From Campylobacter concisus (GTDB lineage Bacteria > Campylobacterota > Campylobacteria > Campylobacterales > Campylobacteraceae): a DNA stretch of 64,000 bases. This document shows positions 44,087 to 53,637 of the stretch, in pieces (positions within the stretch are counted from its first letter, which is position 1; each line of letters begins with the position of its first letter). Where the stretch lies: NCBI RefSeq assembly GCF_002165775.1, contig NZ_NDYP01000003.1, positions 124,001 through 188,000 on the forward strand. The letters run 5' to 3'. The position numbers were made by a program, and so were the translations under genes. Under the pieces are notes generated by a model. That model worked only from the letters and a program-made list of their open reading frames with translations, did not search any database and was not told the DNA's origin.

Positions 44087-46468
44087 ATGCCACAAAGTAG
44101 ATGTGCTCATTGTAGATTAAAATTTGATGAAAGCGTGATGATCTCAAATGAAAGCGGACTTAAATTTTGCTGCGCTGGCTGCAAAGGCGTTTATGAAATT
44201 TTAAATGAAAATGGGCTTAGTGAGTTTTATGAGCGACTTGGTAAAAATACACTTACACCGGCAAGCAACGGTGCAAATATCAAAAATTTAGCGGCAAATT
44301 TTAGTGAGCTTGTGACAAAAGAGGGCGACTTTAGTCAAATTTTGTTTTTAATCGATGGTATCACCTGCTCAGCTTGCATCTGGCTGCTTGAAAAGGCACT
44401 TTTTAGCTTGCCGGGCGTCTTGGAGGTAAATATCAACTCGCTTAATCAAAAAGCGGTTATTGTTTTTGATGAGCAGGAGCTTTTGGTAGAGCAAATAATT
44501 GAAAAAATTTATGCCGTTGGTTATGTCCCAAAGCCCTATGCTACGAGTCAAAAAGAGGACGAGCTAGCTAAGAAAAGAAGAAAATTTTACACAAAAGCGC
44601 TAGTTGGTATCTTTGCTACGATGAACATTATGTGGCTAGCCATTGCTCAGTATAGTGGGTATTTTAGTGGCATAAGAGGCGACATAAAAGATATTTTAAG
44701 CTTTGCGCAGTTTGTATTAGCAACGCCTGTGCTTTTTTATACTGGTAGCGAGTTTTTCAAAGGGGCAAAGATAGCCATTAAAAACGCTTCGCCAAATATG
44801 GATTTGCTCGTTATCACGGGGGCTAGCGTAACCTATATCTACTCCATTTTTGCGATGTTTACGAGGAGTGGCGAGAGCTATTTTGACTCGGTTGCGATGA
44901 TCATCACCTTTGTTTTTATCGGTAAATTTTTAGAAATTTTGGGCAAGAAAAAGGCGCTTGAGACTTCAAATTTCTTAAATGATATGCTGCTTGCAAAGGT
45001 GTGCGTTTTAGAAGATGGTAAGGATATTTTAAAAGAGCCAAGAGATGTAAATTTGGGCGAAAAGATCGTGCTTAGATCTGGCGAGAGGGCGCTACTTGAT
45101 GGAGTAGTGCTTAGTGGCGAGGCAAGCGTGGATAGCTCAAGTCTAACTGGAGAGAGCCTGCCTGTAACCTTGGAAGTGGGACAAGAGGTGAAAAGTGGCG
45201 TCATTTGTCAAAATGGACAAATCATCTACGAGGCAAAGGAAATTTTTAAAAATTCTTATCTAAACCAGCTCATAAATTTACTCCAAAACGCAGAGCTAAA
45301 AAAGCCAAATATCGAGCTAATGGTTAATAAAATCGCTTCTAAATTCTCTTTTAGCGTGCTAACTCTAGCATTTTTTACATTTTGGTTTTGGTACTTTAAA
45401 TTTGGCTTTTCAGAAGCGATCGTCACGGCTGTAAGCGTCATCGTGATTGCTTGCCCTTGTGCGCTTGCTCTTGCCACGCCAGTTAGTAGCGTCTGTGCCC
45501 TTGGTGTGGCCTTTAAAAACAAGGTACTTTTTAAGGAGGCTAAATTTTTTGAAAGCCTTGCAAAGTGCGACGTGGCAGTTTTTGACAAAACTGGCACGCT
45601 CACAAAGGCGGAATTTGAAGTTGGTGAATTTTTTATAAAAGAGAGCATAAGTTTAGATGAAATTTATTCGCTAGCTCTTATATCAAATCATCAAATAAGC
45701 GTGGCAGTGGCTAAATTTCTAAAGCAAAAAGGCGCAAGGAAAATAGAGCTTAAAAATACAAATTTAAGCGTGGCAAAGGGTGTTGAGGCTGAAATTTCGG
45801 ATAAAAAATTTTATGCAGGAAGCAAGCGATTTTTAGTTGAAAATGGTATTAGTTTTGATGAAGCTGAAGAAAATGTGAGCTTTTTTGTGGGGCTTAATGG
45901 TGAGCTAGTGGCGAAATTTTACCTAAAAGATAGCGTAAAACCTGAAGCAAAGGCCTTGATAGACGAGCTAAAGAATGCTGACATGAAAGTGTGTATCTTA
46001 AGTGGCGACGTACAAAAAGTAGTAAAAAACGTAGCAGATGAGCTTGGCGTGAGCGAGTTTAGAGCGGAGATGCTACCTGAAACGAAAGCTAAATTTATAA
46101 GCGAATTAAAAGGGTACGGTAAAAAGGTGCTAATGGTAGGAGATGGCATAAACGACGCAGCAGCGCTTAGCCTTGCTCATGTTGCTATTTGTATGGGAAG
46201 CGGGGCGGTAATAAGCTTAGAAAGAAGCGATGTGGTACTACTTGATGATAGTTTAAAAAGTCTAGCGAAGGCCATAAAAATCTCAAAATTTACTTACAAA
46301 ACGATAAAGCAAAATTTGCTCTTTTGTCTTCTTTATAATGTTCTTGCTCTGCCATTTGCCGTATGTGGCTACGTCATTCCGCTATTTGCTGCGCTTTTTA
46401 TGTCGCTTAGCTCGCTAAGTGTTATATTAAACTCGCTTTATATTGCTATAAAATTTAAGGAAAAATAA
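44087..46468 (+). CDS. ccoI: Copper P-type ATPase CcoI (cbb3 oxidase maturation)
   Basis: This 793-residue P1B ATPase carries copper across the inner membrane for cbb3 cytochrome oxidase assembly. An N-terminal Cys cluster (CAHCRLKF and CCAGCKGVYE) precedes a heavy-metal domain (IDGITCSACIWLLEKAL). The membrane part has the metal motif CPC in VIACPCALALATP. DKTGTLT holds the phosphorylated Asp and VGDGINDAAALSLAH the hinge. The N-terminal Cys cluster and the following ccoS gene point to CcoI/FixI rather than a copper-export CopA. The stop overlaps ccoS. Confidence 0.93.
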   Translation: MPQSRCAHCRLKFDESVMISNESGLKFCCAGCKGVYEILNENGLSEFYERLGKNTLTPASNGANIKNLAANFSELVTKEGDFSQILFLIDGITCSACIWLLEKALFSLPGVLEVNINSLNQKAVIVFDEQELLVEQIIEKIYAVGYVPKPYATSQKEDELAKKRRKFYTKALVGIFATMNIMWLAIAQYSGYFSGIRGDIKDILSFAQFVLATPVLFYTGSEFFKGAKIAIKNASPNMDLLVITGASVTYIYSIFAMFTRSGESYFDSVAMIITFVFIGKFLEILGKKKALETSNFLNDMLLAKVCVLEDGKDILKEPRDVNLGEKIVLRSGERALLDGVVLSGEASVDSSSLTGESLPVTLEVGQEVKSGVICQNGQIIYEAKEIFKNSYLNQLINLLQNAELKKPNIELMVNKIASKFSFSVLTLAFFTFWFWYFKFGFSEAIVTAVSVIVIACPCALALATPVSSVCALGVAFKNKVLFKEAKFFESLAKCDVAVFDKTGTLTKAEFEVGEFFIKESISLDEIYSLALISNHQISVAVAKFLKQKGARKIELKNTNLSVAKGVEAEISDKKFYAGSKRFLVENGISFDEAEENVSFFVGLNGELVAKFYLKDSVKPEAKALIDELKNADMKVCILSGDVQKVVKNVADELGVSEFRAEMLPETKAKFISELKGYGKKVLMVGDGINDAAALSLAHVAICMGSGAVISLERSDVVLLDDSLKSLAKAIKISKFTYKTIKQNLLFCLLYNVLALPFAVCGYVIPLFAALFMSLSSLSVILNSLYIAIKFKEK

Positions 46469-46698
46469 TGGATAGCGCGACACTTGCAATGCTAGTTTTT
46501 ATTTCGGTTTTGATGGGAGCATTTTTGCTTTTTGGTGTGCTTTGGGGGATAAAAAATAAACAATTTGAGGACTACCGAAAATTTTTAGACGGAGCAAATT
46601 TGGACGATGAAGATGCGCTAAATGAAGCTTATGAGTTAGAGCTTCGCAAAAAAGAAGCTCTAAAAAAAAGAACAAAATCTAATAAAGATAAAATTTAG
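46468..46698 (+). CDS. ccoS: cbb3-type cytochrome oxidase assembly protein CcoS
   Basis: This 76-residue protein has one N-terminal membrane helix (LAMLVFISVLMGAFLLFGVL). The WGIKNKQFEDYRKFLDGANL segment is the CcoS pattern of a short charged region just after the helix. CcoS is needed for haem and copper insertion into the cbb3 oxidase. It overlaps ccoI by one base, so translation is coupled. It overlaps the end of dnaX on the other strand by 4 bases. Confidence 0.9.
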   Translation: MDSATLAMLVFISVLMGAFLLFGVLWGIKNKQFEDYRKFLDGANLDDEDALNEAYELELRKKEALKKRTKSNKDKI

Positions 46699-48332
46699 CT
46701 TTCAATCGTTGGCTCGCCAAAAAGTCTATTGGCCTCTTTTAGAACCCCTTGTTCTCTTTGTCTTTGAAGCTCTTCTGGCGTTTTTGGCTCTTTATTTAGC
46801 ATCAAAGCAAAGTTATTTTTCTCGTTTTGCAGCTCGCTTTTTATCTCGGTTTTTAGCTCATTTTTAGTTTCAACGTTATTTGCATTTAGTCTTGAAATTT
46901 CCTCATCAAGCTCGTCTAATTCGCTTTTTTCATTATTTTCTAAAGAGGCTTTAGGCATCTTAGTTTGTGCTTTTTGCTCATCGCTCTTTGCATTTACTAT
47001 CTTCGCATTTTGTCCAAAAAGTGTACGCAATATCTCATTTAAAATTTTCCAGTTTTTCTTAAAATACTCTAGATTTTCATCCTTTGCATTTACTATTAGT
47101 CCAAGTTCATTATTGTTAAAAAAGCTAAATTCCACAAATTCTTTAAAAAACTCACCAAGATCGTAGTTTCTATCATAAATTTTTGTTAAGAAGAGTTCGT
47201 ATGGACCTTGCATTTTAGCAGGAGCTGCTTGGCTTTTTTGAGTGATGACTTCTGTGATTTGAGTGGAATTTTCGCTATTTTTTGAGATCACTTCATTTAT
47301 AGCGTCATCGATATCTTGTAAATTTAACGCTTCTATCATCATAAAAAGCATTAGCATTAGCACAAAGCCATTGTCGCTACTTACATTTAGCATACCTTTA
47401 GCTTGTGCCAAAATTCTAAAAAATCTCTCATAAACAAGTAGTGAAATTTTTGAGTCGTTTTCTATAAATTTTTGCTTTAAATTTGCCAAAATTTCATCTA
47501 TTATCATCTCAGGATCATAGCTTTCAAGTTCGCTTACAAGCACTCTGATAGCATTTTTATCGTGATTTAAAACATGAGCTATTATCTCTTCGATCTTTTC
47601 TGGATCAAGAAGTCCTAGCATTGATGCTACGCCATTTGCCGTGACATTATTTGCCCCGTAAATAATAGCTTGATCAAGAAGCGTCAAAGTATCTCTTAGC
47701 GATCCTCCGCCACTTCTTGCTAAAATTTCAAGTGCCTCTTTTTCGTAGCTAATGCCTTCTTTGCTTAAAATAAACTCAAGATGCTTAATGATGCTGTATC
47801 TGCTTATCTGTTTAAATCTGAAATGCTGCGTTCTTGAAAGCACCGTTGTTGGAAGCTTTAATGGATCAGTCGTCGCTAGGATAAATTTTACATAGCTTGG
47901 TGGCTCCTCAAGCGTTTTTAAAAGGGCATTAAATGCCTCTTTGGTTAGCATATGCACTTCGTCAATTATAAAAATTTTATATCTTGCCATTGCAGGAGCA
48001 TATTTTGTTTGTTCTATTAGCTCTCTTATGTCATCTATCTTTCTGTGGCTAGCAGCGTCCATTTCGATGATGTCCATATGCCTTGACTCATTTGCCATGA
48101 TGCATTGCGGACATACTTCACATGGTTTTGAGGTAGGTCCTTTTTCGCATACTAGAGCTTTTGAAAATATCCTAGCACTTGAAGTTTTTCCACTGCCTCT
48201 AAGCCCAGAAAATAGATATGCGTGGCTTATGCGACCCTCGTCAAGTGCGTGTATAAGACTTTTACTAACTGCTTCTTGACCGATAAGTTCGTCAAAATTT
48301 TTAGGGCGATATTTTAAAGCTAGTGCTTGCAA
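46695..48332 (-). CDS. dnaX: DNA polymerase III subunit gamma/tau
   Basis: This 545-residue clamp-loader ATPase has Walker A SGLRGSGKTSSARIFSKAL, zinc-binding Cys in VCEKGPTSKPCEVCPQC, Walker B FIIDEVHML and sensor TTDPLKLPTTVLSRTQHF. The C-terminal 200 residues are low-complexity Glu/Lys/Asn-rich (SELDELDEEISRLNANNVET) before a short end, with little resemblance to E. coli tau. It meets ccoS tail to tail with a 4-base overlap. Confidence 0.95.
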   Translation of the reverse strand: MQALALKYRPKNFDELIGQEAVSKSLIHALDEGRISHAYLFSGLRGSGKTSSARIFSKALVCEKGPTSKPCEVCPQCIMANESRHMDIIEMDAASHRKIDDIRELIEQTKYAPAMARYKIFIIDEVHMLTKEAFNALLKTLEEPPSYVKFILATTDPLKLPTTVLSRTQHFRFKQISRYSIIKHLEFILSKEGISYEKEALEILARSGGGSLRDTLTLLDQAIIYGANNVTANGVASMLGLLDPEKIEEIIAHVLNHDKNAIRVLVSELESYDPEMIIDEILANLKQKFIENDSKISLLVYERFFRILAQAKGMLNVSSDNGFVLMLMLFMMIEALNLQDIDDAINEVISKNSENSTQITEVITQKSQAAPAKMQGPYELFLTKIYDRNYDLGEFFKEFVEFSFFNNNELGLIVNAKDENLEYFKKNWKILNEILRTLFGQNAKIVNAKSDEQKAQTKMPKASLENNEKSELDELDEEISRLNANNVETKNELKTEIKSELQNEKNNFALMLNKEPKTPEELQRQREQGVLKEANRLFGEPTIES

Positions 48333-48481
48333 TGCGGTATCCTTTTTATAAAGTTCAAGGATTTTATAAAAAAAGGCATAAATTTATGATTATTTATATC
48401 TTTAAATTAAGTTAAAAAACTTTATATTTTTAGATCGGATTTAAATAAATTTGAGATAGTTAATGCCTTTAAAGGAGAAAA

Positions 48482-49087
48482 ATGTCTGCATTTTGGAGTG
48501 GTTTTTTTACAAGTTTATCTTTAATATTGGCTATCGGCGCGCAAAATGCATTTGTTTTGAAGCAGGGTATAAAAAAGGAACATGTTTTCGCAGTTTGCTT
48601 AATATGCGCACTTGGTGATGCCTTGCTTATATTTGCTGGAGTTTTTGGTTTTGCAAAAGTGCTACAAAAATTTGAGTTTTTTAAACAGGTTGCCATATAT
48701 GGTGGCTTTATCTTTTTATTTGTCTATAGTCTAAAGAGTTTGTATGGTGCATTTAAAAATCCCAAAAGCCTTCTTCCTAGTGCGCAACACGAGTCAAAAT
48801 TTAGCAAAATAGTGCTTTTGACGCTTGCTTTTACTTGGCTAAATCCTCACGTCTATCTTGATACGATGCTTTTAATAGGATCTATTTCAACAAAATTTGG
48901 AGATGAAAATATAATTTTTGGCATCGGTGCTAGTCTTGCATCGCTATTTTTCTTCTTTTCTTTAGGATATGGAGCAAGAGTTCTCGCTCCAGTTTTTGCA
49001 AAAGAAATTTCATGGAAAATTTTAGAAATTTTTGTTGGAATTGTTATGTTGGTGATAGCTTTTAGTTTGCTGTTTGCTAAAGCATGA
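48482..49087 (+). CDS. LysE/ArgO family amino-acid exporter
   Basis: This 201-residue protein has six membrane helices. The N-terminal signature SLSLILAIGAQNAFVLKQGI is that of LysE/ArgO, followed by LICALGDALLIFAGVFGFAK and LLTLAFTWLNPHVYLDTMLL with the conserved NPHVYLD. The family exports basic amino acids such as lysine or arginine; which one is unknown. The ATG follows AAAGGAGAAAA. It stands alone and converges on glnA. Confidence 0.9.
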   Translation: MSAFWSGFFTSLSLILAIGAQNAFVLKQGIKKEHVFAVCLICALGDALLIFAGVFGFAKVLQKFEFFKQVAIYGGFIFLFVYSLKSLYGAFKNPKSLLPSAQHESKFSKIVLLTLAFTWLNPHVYLDTMLLIGSISTKFGDENIIFGIGASLASLFFFFSLGYGARVLAPVFAKEISWKILEIFVGIVMLVIAFSLLFAKA

Positions 49088-49150
49088 AGGATAAAATACA
49101 TAAAATTTTATGTTAAATATTTTGTATTTTTGTATAAATTTTTAAAAAAT

Positions 49151-49174
49151 GCCTTGGCGTGTGTGTGCCAAGGC
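49151..49174 (-). terminator. Terminator of glnA
   Basis: GCCTTGGC (49151-49158) pairs with GCCAAGGC (49167-49174) across an eight-base GT loop. On the minus strand ATTTTTT follows. It may also serve the converging LysE gene. Confidence 0.8.
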
Positions 49175-49185
49175 AAAATTTTGGA

Positions 49186-50616
49186 TTAGCAAGAGAAACA
49201 AGTTTTAAACTCATAAGCGGTTGGACGTGCTTCGTAAGGCCAAACTTGAGTTTCAAATTTAAAGTGTTGATAGGTGTCTATGAAAAGATCGGTCATTATT
49301 GGTTTTAAGTATTCATTATCGCGAATCAGCGCTTCTAAACTACCACGAAGTGTGTGTGGAAGCTGTTCTATGCCACGCTCTCTGATCTCATCAAGATGAA
49401 GTTTAAATAAATTTTCATCCATCGGACCAACTGGCTCGTATTTGTTTTTAACACCGTCAAGTCCTGCCATTAGCATCGCTGAGAAGGCTAGATAAGGGTT
49501 TGCTGTGCTATCTGGAAATCTCATCTCGGCTCTAACTGACTTTTCGCCTGAACCATAAGGTATGCGGATACTTGCTGAGCGGTTTTGGCTAGAGTATGTT
49601 AGGATAGATGGTGCTTCAAAGCCAGGGATTAGGCGTTTGTAGCTGTTTGTGCTTGGGTTAGTAAAGGCGGCAACGCTTCTTGCGTGTTTTAAAACGCCAC
49701 CGATGTAGTATCTTGCGAAATCACTTAAATTTGCGTAGTTGCCCTCTTTATAGAATAAATTTTTACCATCTTTCCAGACTGATTGATGCACGTGCATGCC
49801 GCTTCCGTTATCGCCATAAAGTGGTTTTGGCATAAATGTAACAGTTTTGCCGTTTAAATGAGCTACCATACGAACGACGTATTTGTAGATTTGAACATTA
49901 TCGGCGGCTTCGACTAAGTTACCAAATTTTACGCCGATCTCACCTTGTCCTTGAGCGACTTCGTGGTGTCCTAAAAAGACTTCAAGGCCAACTTGCTCTA
50001 AAACCTGCATCATCTCGGCTCTTAGATCGACCATGCTATCGATTGGTTGAGTCATCAAATAGCCGCCTTTTCTGCGTGGGCGATGACCTGTGTTGTAGCT
50101 ATCTTTGAAGTCAGTAGCATCGTTCCATTCGCCTTCCTCGCTATCTACTTGATACATCGCGCAGTTTGGGCTATCGATGATTTTGACGTTGTCAAAGACA
50201 AAAAATTCATTCTCAGGGCCAAAATACGCCTCGTCACCAAGACCGCTATCTTTTACGTACTGCATTGCTCTTTTGGCTATTGAGCGAGGGCATTTTTCAT
50301 AAATTTGACCCTTGTAAATGTCGTAAATATCGCAAAAAACAACAACTGTAATATCAGAAGTAAATGGGTCTAAAAATGCAGTTGTAGCTTCTGGCTTCAT
50401 TATCATATCGCTCTTATCGATTGGTTGCCAGCCATGCATGGAGCTAGCGTCCATTGGGATGCCATTTATAAAATTTTCTTTCGTAACAGCTTTTATGTTG
50501 TAGCTAATACTATGCCAAGCACCACCTAAATCAGTAAATCTAAAATCTACAAATTTGACTTCATTTTCTTTACAAAAATCAAAAAAATGATCTATATTTT
50601 GGACGAATTTTCCCAC
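49186..50616 (-). CDS. glnA: Glutamine synthetase, type I
   Basis: This 476-residue enzyme joins ammonia and glutamate. The beta-Grasp ([20 protein letters not shown]) and catalytic regions ([47 protein letters not shown]) are complete. Where GS I-beta enzymes have the adenylylated Tyr in NLYDLP, this protein reads [11 protein letters not shown] with Phe404. Control by adenylylation is therefore unlikely, as has been noted for H. pylori. A terminator follows the gene. Confidence 0.96.
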   Translation of the reverse strand: MGKFVQNIDHFFDFCKENEVKFVDFRFTDLGGAWHSISYNIKAVTKENFINGIPMDASSMHGWQPIDKSDMIMKPEATTAFLDPFTSDITVVVFCDIYDIYKGQIYEKCPRSIAKRAMQYVKDSGLGDEAYFGPENEFFVFDNVKIIDSPNCAMYQVDSEEGEWNDATDFKDSYNTGHRPRRKGGYLMTQPIDSMVDLRAEMMQVLEQVGLEVFLGHHEVAQGQGEIGVKFGNLVEAADNVQIYKYVVRMVAHLNGKTVTFMPKPLYGDNGSGMHVHQSVWKDGKNLFYKEGNYANLSDFARYYIGGVLKHARSVAAFTNPSTNSYKRLIPGFEAPSILTYSSQNRSASIRIPYGSGEKSVRAEMRFPDSTANPYLAFSAMLMAGLDGVKNKYEPVGPMDENLFKLHLDEIRERGIEQLPHTLRGSLEALIRDNEYLKPIMTDLFIDTYQHFKFETQVWPYEARPTAYEFKTCFSC

Positions 50617-50704
50617 TTTTTTCTCCTTTTAATTTTTAAATTTTTCGTATTCTATCATAAAACCTAATATTTAAGATTAAATTTATATTTTATTTGAACC
50701 CAAT

Positions 50705-51484
50705 CTAAAATTTTACTAATTCTCTATCTCTATTTTTAAAAATAGCACATTTTGAATAACCTAAATCTCTAGCTATTTGCTCGCAAATTTCACCATTTTT
50801 ACCGATATCTTCTTTTGCGTGAGCATCTGAGCCAAAGGTGATGGTTATATCTTTTTCGGCTATTAGTTCAAGTAAATTTACGCTTGGATATTGCTCGCCG
50901 ATAGGTTTTCTAAAGCCAGCAGCATTTATCTCAACAACTAAATTTGCTTCTTTTATCGCATTTACTGCATTTTTAGCTAAAATCCTAACATCCTTTTTTG
51001 GTAAAAATTTAAAAAGCTTTAAAAGATCGATATGCCCCATAATGTCAAATTTGCCAAGCTTGGCCGATCTTTCTACGTGATCAAAATACTCTTGCCAAAT
51101 TTGATCTAAGTCTTTGCCCTCGTAGCCACCGATAAATTCTGGATTGTCAAATGCCCAGCCATTAAAAAAATGCACAGAGCCTATCAGATAATCAACCTTT
51201 CTAGCAAAAACTCGCTCATCCATGAATCCATCTAAAAAATCCATCTCATAGCCAAGCAAAATTTCTATCTCACCGCTAAATTCATCTCTTAAATGTAAAA
51301 TTTCATCTTCATAGCCCTGCATTTCATCAAAGCTCATTCTGTAAGCTTCATCGTAGTTCATCGGTGCGTGATCGCTAAAGCCAAAGTATTTTGTGCCAGC
51401 TTTTATTGCGTTTTGTACATACTCTCTTGGCTCTCCAACTGCGTGCTTGCAAAGTGGCGTATGGTTGTGAAGATCGACGGTCAT
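50705..51484 (-). CDS. hisJ: PHP-family histidinol-phosphatase (HisJ-like)
   Basis: This 259-residue PHP-domain metal-dependent phosphatase begins TVDLHNHTPLCKHAVG (H-x-H). It has FGFSDHAPMNY, IEILLGYEMDFLDG, LIGSVHFFNGWAFDNPE, DIMGHIDLLK and ITFGSDAHAKEDIG, together forming the trinuclear metal site. It matches the class that makes histidinol from histidinol phosphate. No other his genes are adjacent, so the substrate is probable, not certain. Confidence 0.85.
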   Translation of the reverse strand: MTVDLHNHTPLCKHAVGEPREYVQNAIKAGTKYFGFSDHAPMNYDEAYRMSFDEMQGYEDEILHLRDEFSGEIEILLGYEMDFLDGFMDERVFARKVDYLIGSVHFFNGWAFDNPEFIGGYEGKDLDQIWQEYFDHVERSAKLGKFDIMGHIDLLKLFKFLPKKDVRILAKNAVNAIKEANLVVEINAAGFRKPIGEQYPSVNLLELIAEKDITITFGSDAHAKEDIGKNGEICEQIARDLGYSKCAIFKNRDRELVKF

Positions 51485-51587
51485 TTTTAGCCTTTTAAGG
51501 TCGTTTATTTTTAAAAATGCTATCTAAAAATTTATAAATTTAAAGATAAAAGCATTGCCTTTAAACTTACTTTTTATTTAAATCCTA

Positions 51588-51593
51588 TATAAT
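51588..51593 (+). promoter_or_regulatory. -10 element before cheZ
   Basis: A perfect TATAAT lies 26 bases before the cheZ ATG. No strong -35 and no sigma-28 or sigma-54 match was seen here. Confidence 0.4.
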
Positions 51594-51619
51594 CAAGCCA
51601 AATTTTATTAGGAGCTTTT

Positions 51620-52378
51620 ATGACCCAAGAGGAACTTGACGCACTTATGGCAGGTGGGCTAGATGATGAGTTAGATAATGCTAAAGAAGATGCTGGCCAA
51701 GAGGTTGCGGACGTCAAAGAGGATACGGACGAGGTAGCAGAAGTTGCAGAAGCAATCGATACTAAAGATGAGCCACAGTCAAAATCAGAAAGTAATTCAA
51801 AGAATGCAAAAAATTATAGAGTTAGTGCAGATGGCGTTTGGCCACCACCACCACCAACGGAAGATCACAAAATGGTTCATCAGCTTGATGACGTAACAAG
51901 AGATAGCGAAGAAAAAGCTACTCAGATGTTTGATAAGCTTGAGACGATAAATAACTTTTTTATGGACGCTGAGAGCGACTCAAATAGCCTAAAAGACACA
52001 ATAAACTCAAACATTGAGCTATTTACGACGCTAAGTGAGAAATTTCCAAATATCGCTGCATTTAGTGAGGCTTTGGAGAAAAATAACTCGCTTCTTGGCA
52101 CGATCGATAATATCATCGGAAATTTACAAATGGGACAAGATGAGATCATGATGGCTATGGATATGATGCAGTATCAAGACATTCATAGACAAAAGATCGA
52201 GCGTGTTATTAATGTTATGAGGGCGCTAAGCAAATATATGAATACCTTGTTTGAAGGTAAAATCGACGATGATAAGCGTGTTAGCTCTGCTGTTCACATC
52301 GCTGGTGATACAACGACCGAAAATCTTGTCAGCAACGACGATATCGAAGCCTTGATAGAAAGCTTAGGTAAAAAATAG
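51620..52378 (+). CDS. cheZ: Chemotaxis phosphatase CheZ (epsilonproteobacterial type)
   Basis: CheZ dephosphorylates CheY-P. Of 252 residues, the C-terminal half is a long helical hairpin with the catalytic Asp and Gln in YQDIHRQKIERVINVM (D-x3-Q, as in E. coli Asp143/Gln147). A CheY-binding-type C-terminal helix ends SNDDIEALIESLGKK. The N-terminus MTQEELDALMAGGLDDEL resembles the CheY-binding peptide of FliM. An acidic linker and a WPPPPPTED stretch follow, the latter a likely EF-P-dependent pause site. It is the first gene of a long plus-strand series, just after glnA as in C. jejuni. The stop overlaps the next start. Confidence 0.88.
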   Translation: MTQEELDALMAGGLDDELDNAKEDAGQEVADVKEDTDEVAEVAEAIDTKDEPQSKSESNSKNAKNYRVSADGVWPPPPPTEDHKMVHQLDDVTRDSEEKATQMFDKLETINNFFMDAESDSNSLKDTINSNIELFTTLSEKFPNIAAFSEALEKNNSLLGTIDNIIGNLQMGQDEIMMAMDMMQYQDIHRQKIERVINVMRALSKYMNTLFEGKIDDDKRVSSAVHIAGDTTTENLVSNDDIEALIESLGKK

Positions 52379-53637
52379 TGCTAAAAAGGCCTGAGCTTTT
52401 ATCTCCAGCTGGAAATTTAACAAAACTTAAAATCGCCCTTGAGTACGGGGCTGACGCCGTTTATGGCTCTGTGGCTAGCTTTTCGCTAAGGACTAGATCG
52501 GCGAGGGAATTTAACCTTGAAACGTTCAAAGAGGCGATAGACTACACACATGCAAAGGGAAAGAAATTTTATGCGACCATAAATGCCTTTCCTTTTAACT
52601 CGCAGATCGAGCCACTAAAAAGGCACTTGCAGACTATCTCGGCTATGAAGCCAGATGCGTTTATAATCGCAACACCGGGGGTTATGAGCCTGGCAAAAGC
52701 CATCGCTCCAGATATCGAGATACACCTCTCAACTCAGGCAAACGTTATGAACGTTTTGGACGCTAAAATTTATCACGATATGGGCGCAAAACGCATCGTT
52801 GTGGCTAGAGAGATGAATTTAAAAGATGTTATAAAGATAAAAGAGGAAATTCCAACCCTTGATATCGAAATTTTCGTCCATGGCTCGATGTGCTTTGCCT
52901 ACTCTGGCAGGTGTTTGGTAAGCTCAGTGCAAAGCGGACGTATGTCAAATCGTGGCAGCTGTGCAAATGACTGCAGGTTTAAGTATGAACTCTACGCCAA
53001 AAACGAGGATAGTGGCGTGCTTTTTCGCTTAGAAGAGGACGAAAATGGTACTCACATCATGAACTCAAAGGATCTTTGCCTCATCTCACACATTAAAGAG
53101 ATCGTTGATAGTGGCGTAATAGATAGTCTAAAAATAGAAGGTCGCACAAAGAGCGAGTACTACGCAGCTTGTACAGCAAGAGCTTATAAAATGGCGATAG
53201 ATGATGCCATGGATGATAAATTTAACGCACAAATCTATGAAAATGAGATAAATACATTGAAAAATCGTGGCTTTACGGATGGATACTTAGTGCATAGACC
53301 TTATGAACGAACCGATACACAAAATCACGTTAGTAGCCTAGAAGAGGGCACACATCAGGTAAATGCAATAAGCGAAGATGGCGAGTTTTTTAAGTGCAAA
53401 TATAAAATTTTTCCAGGCAATAGCTACGAGATCGTGGCTCCTACTGGATCGGTTATAGAAGATAGTGAAAATGAAATCTCAAAGGTTTATTCACAAGAGG
53501 GCAAGAAATTTATCAAATTTAAACAGCTCATCACCAAAAAAGGCAAGATTATGAGTGAAATTCATAGCGGCAATGAAAATGAGATAAACCTCGGTGTTAA
53601 GCTGCCAAAATTTAGCTTTTTGAGGGAGAAAATATGA
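52378..53637 (+). CDS. Peptidase U32 family protein (TrhP/RlhA type)
   Basis: This 419-residue protein starts at a GTG sharing one base with the cheZ stop. LLSPAGNLTKLKIALEYGAD is the N-terminal U32 motif, EIFVHGSMCFAYSGRCLVSS the central signature, and SNRGSCANDCRF contains the Cys residues typical of the group. Related E. coli proteins hydroxylate RNA bases (TrhP on tRNA U34, RlhA on 23S rRNA) rather than acting as proteases. Which substrate applies here is not known. It overlaps purE by 4 bases. Confidence 0.9.
   Translation: MLKRPELLSPAGNLTKLKIALEYGADAVYGSVASFSLRTRSAREFNLETFKEAIDYTHAKGKKFYATINAFPFNSQIEPLKRHLQTISAMKPDAFIIATPGVMSLAKAIAPDIEIHLSTQANVMNVLDAKIYHDMGAKRIVVAREMNLKDVIKIKEEIPTLDIEIFVHGSMCFAYSGRCLVSSVQSGRMSNRGSCANDCRFKYELYAKNEDSGVLFRLEEDENGTHIMNSKDLCLISHIKEIVDSGVIDSLKIEGRTKSEYYAACTARAYKMAIDDAMDDKFNAQIYENEINTLKNRGFTDGYLVHRPYERTDTQNHVSSLEEGTHQVNAISEDGEFFKCKYKIFPGNSYEIVAPTGSVIEDSENEISKVYSQEGKKFIKFKQLITKKGKIMSEIHSGNENEINLGVKLPKFSFLREKI

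Noticed and set aside
46925-46930. T6 run (A6G on the minus strand) in dnaX as a programmed frameshift site
   Set aside because: The reading phase (GAA AAA AGC) does not fit a -1 slippage heptamer, and no stop or stem-loop is placed as in E. coli dnaX.
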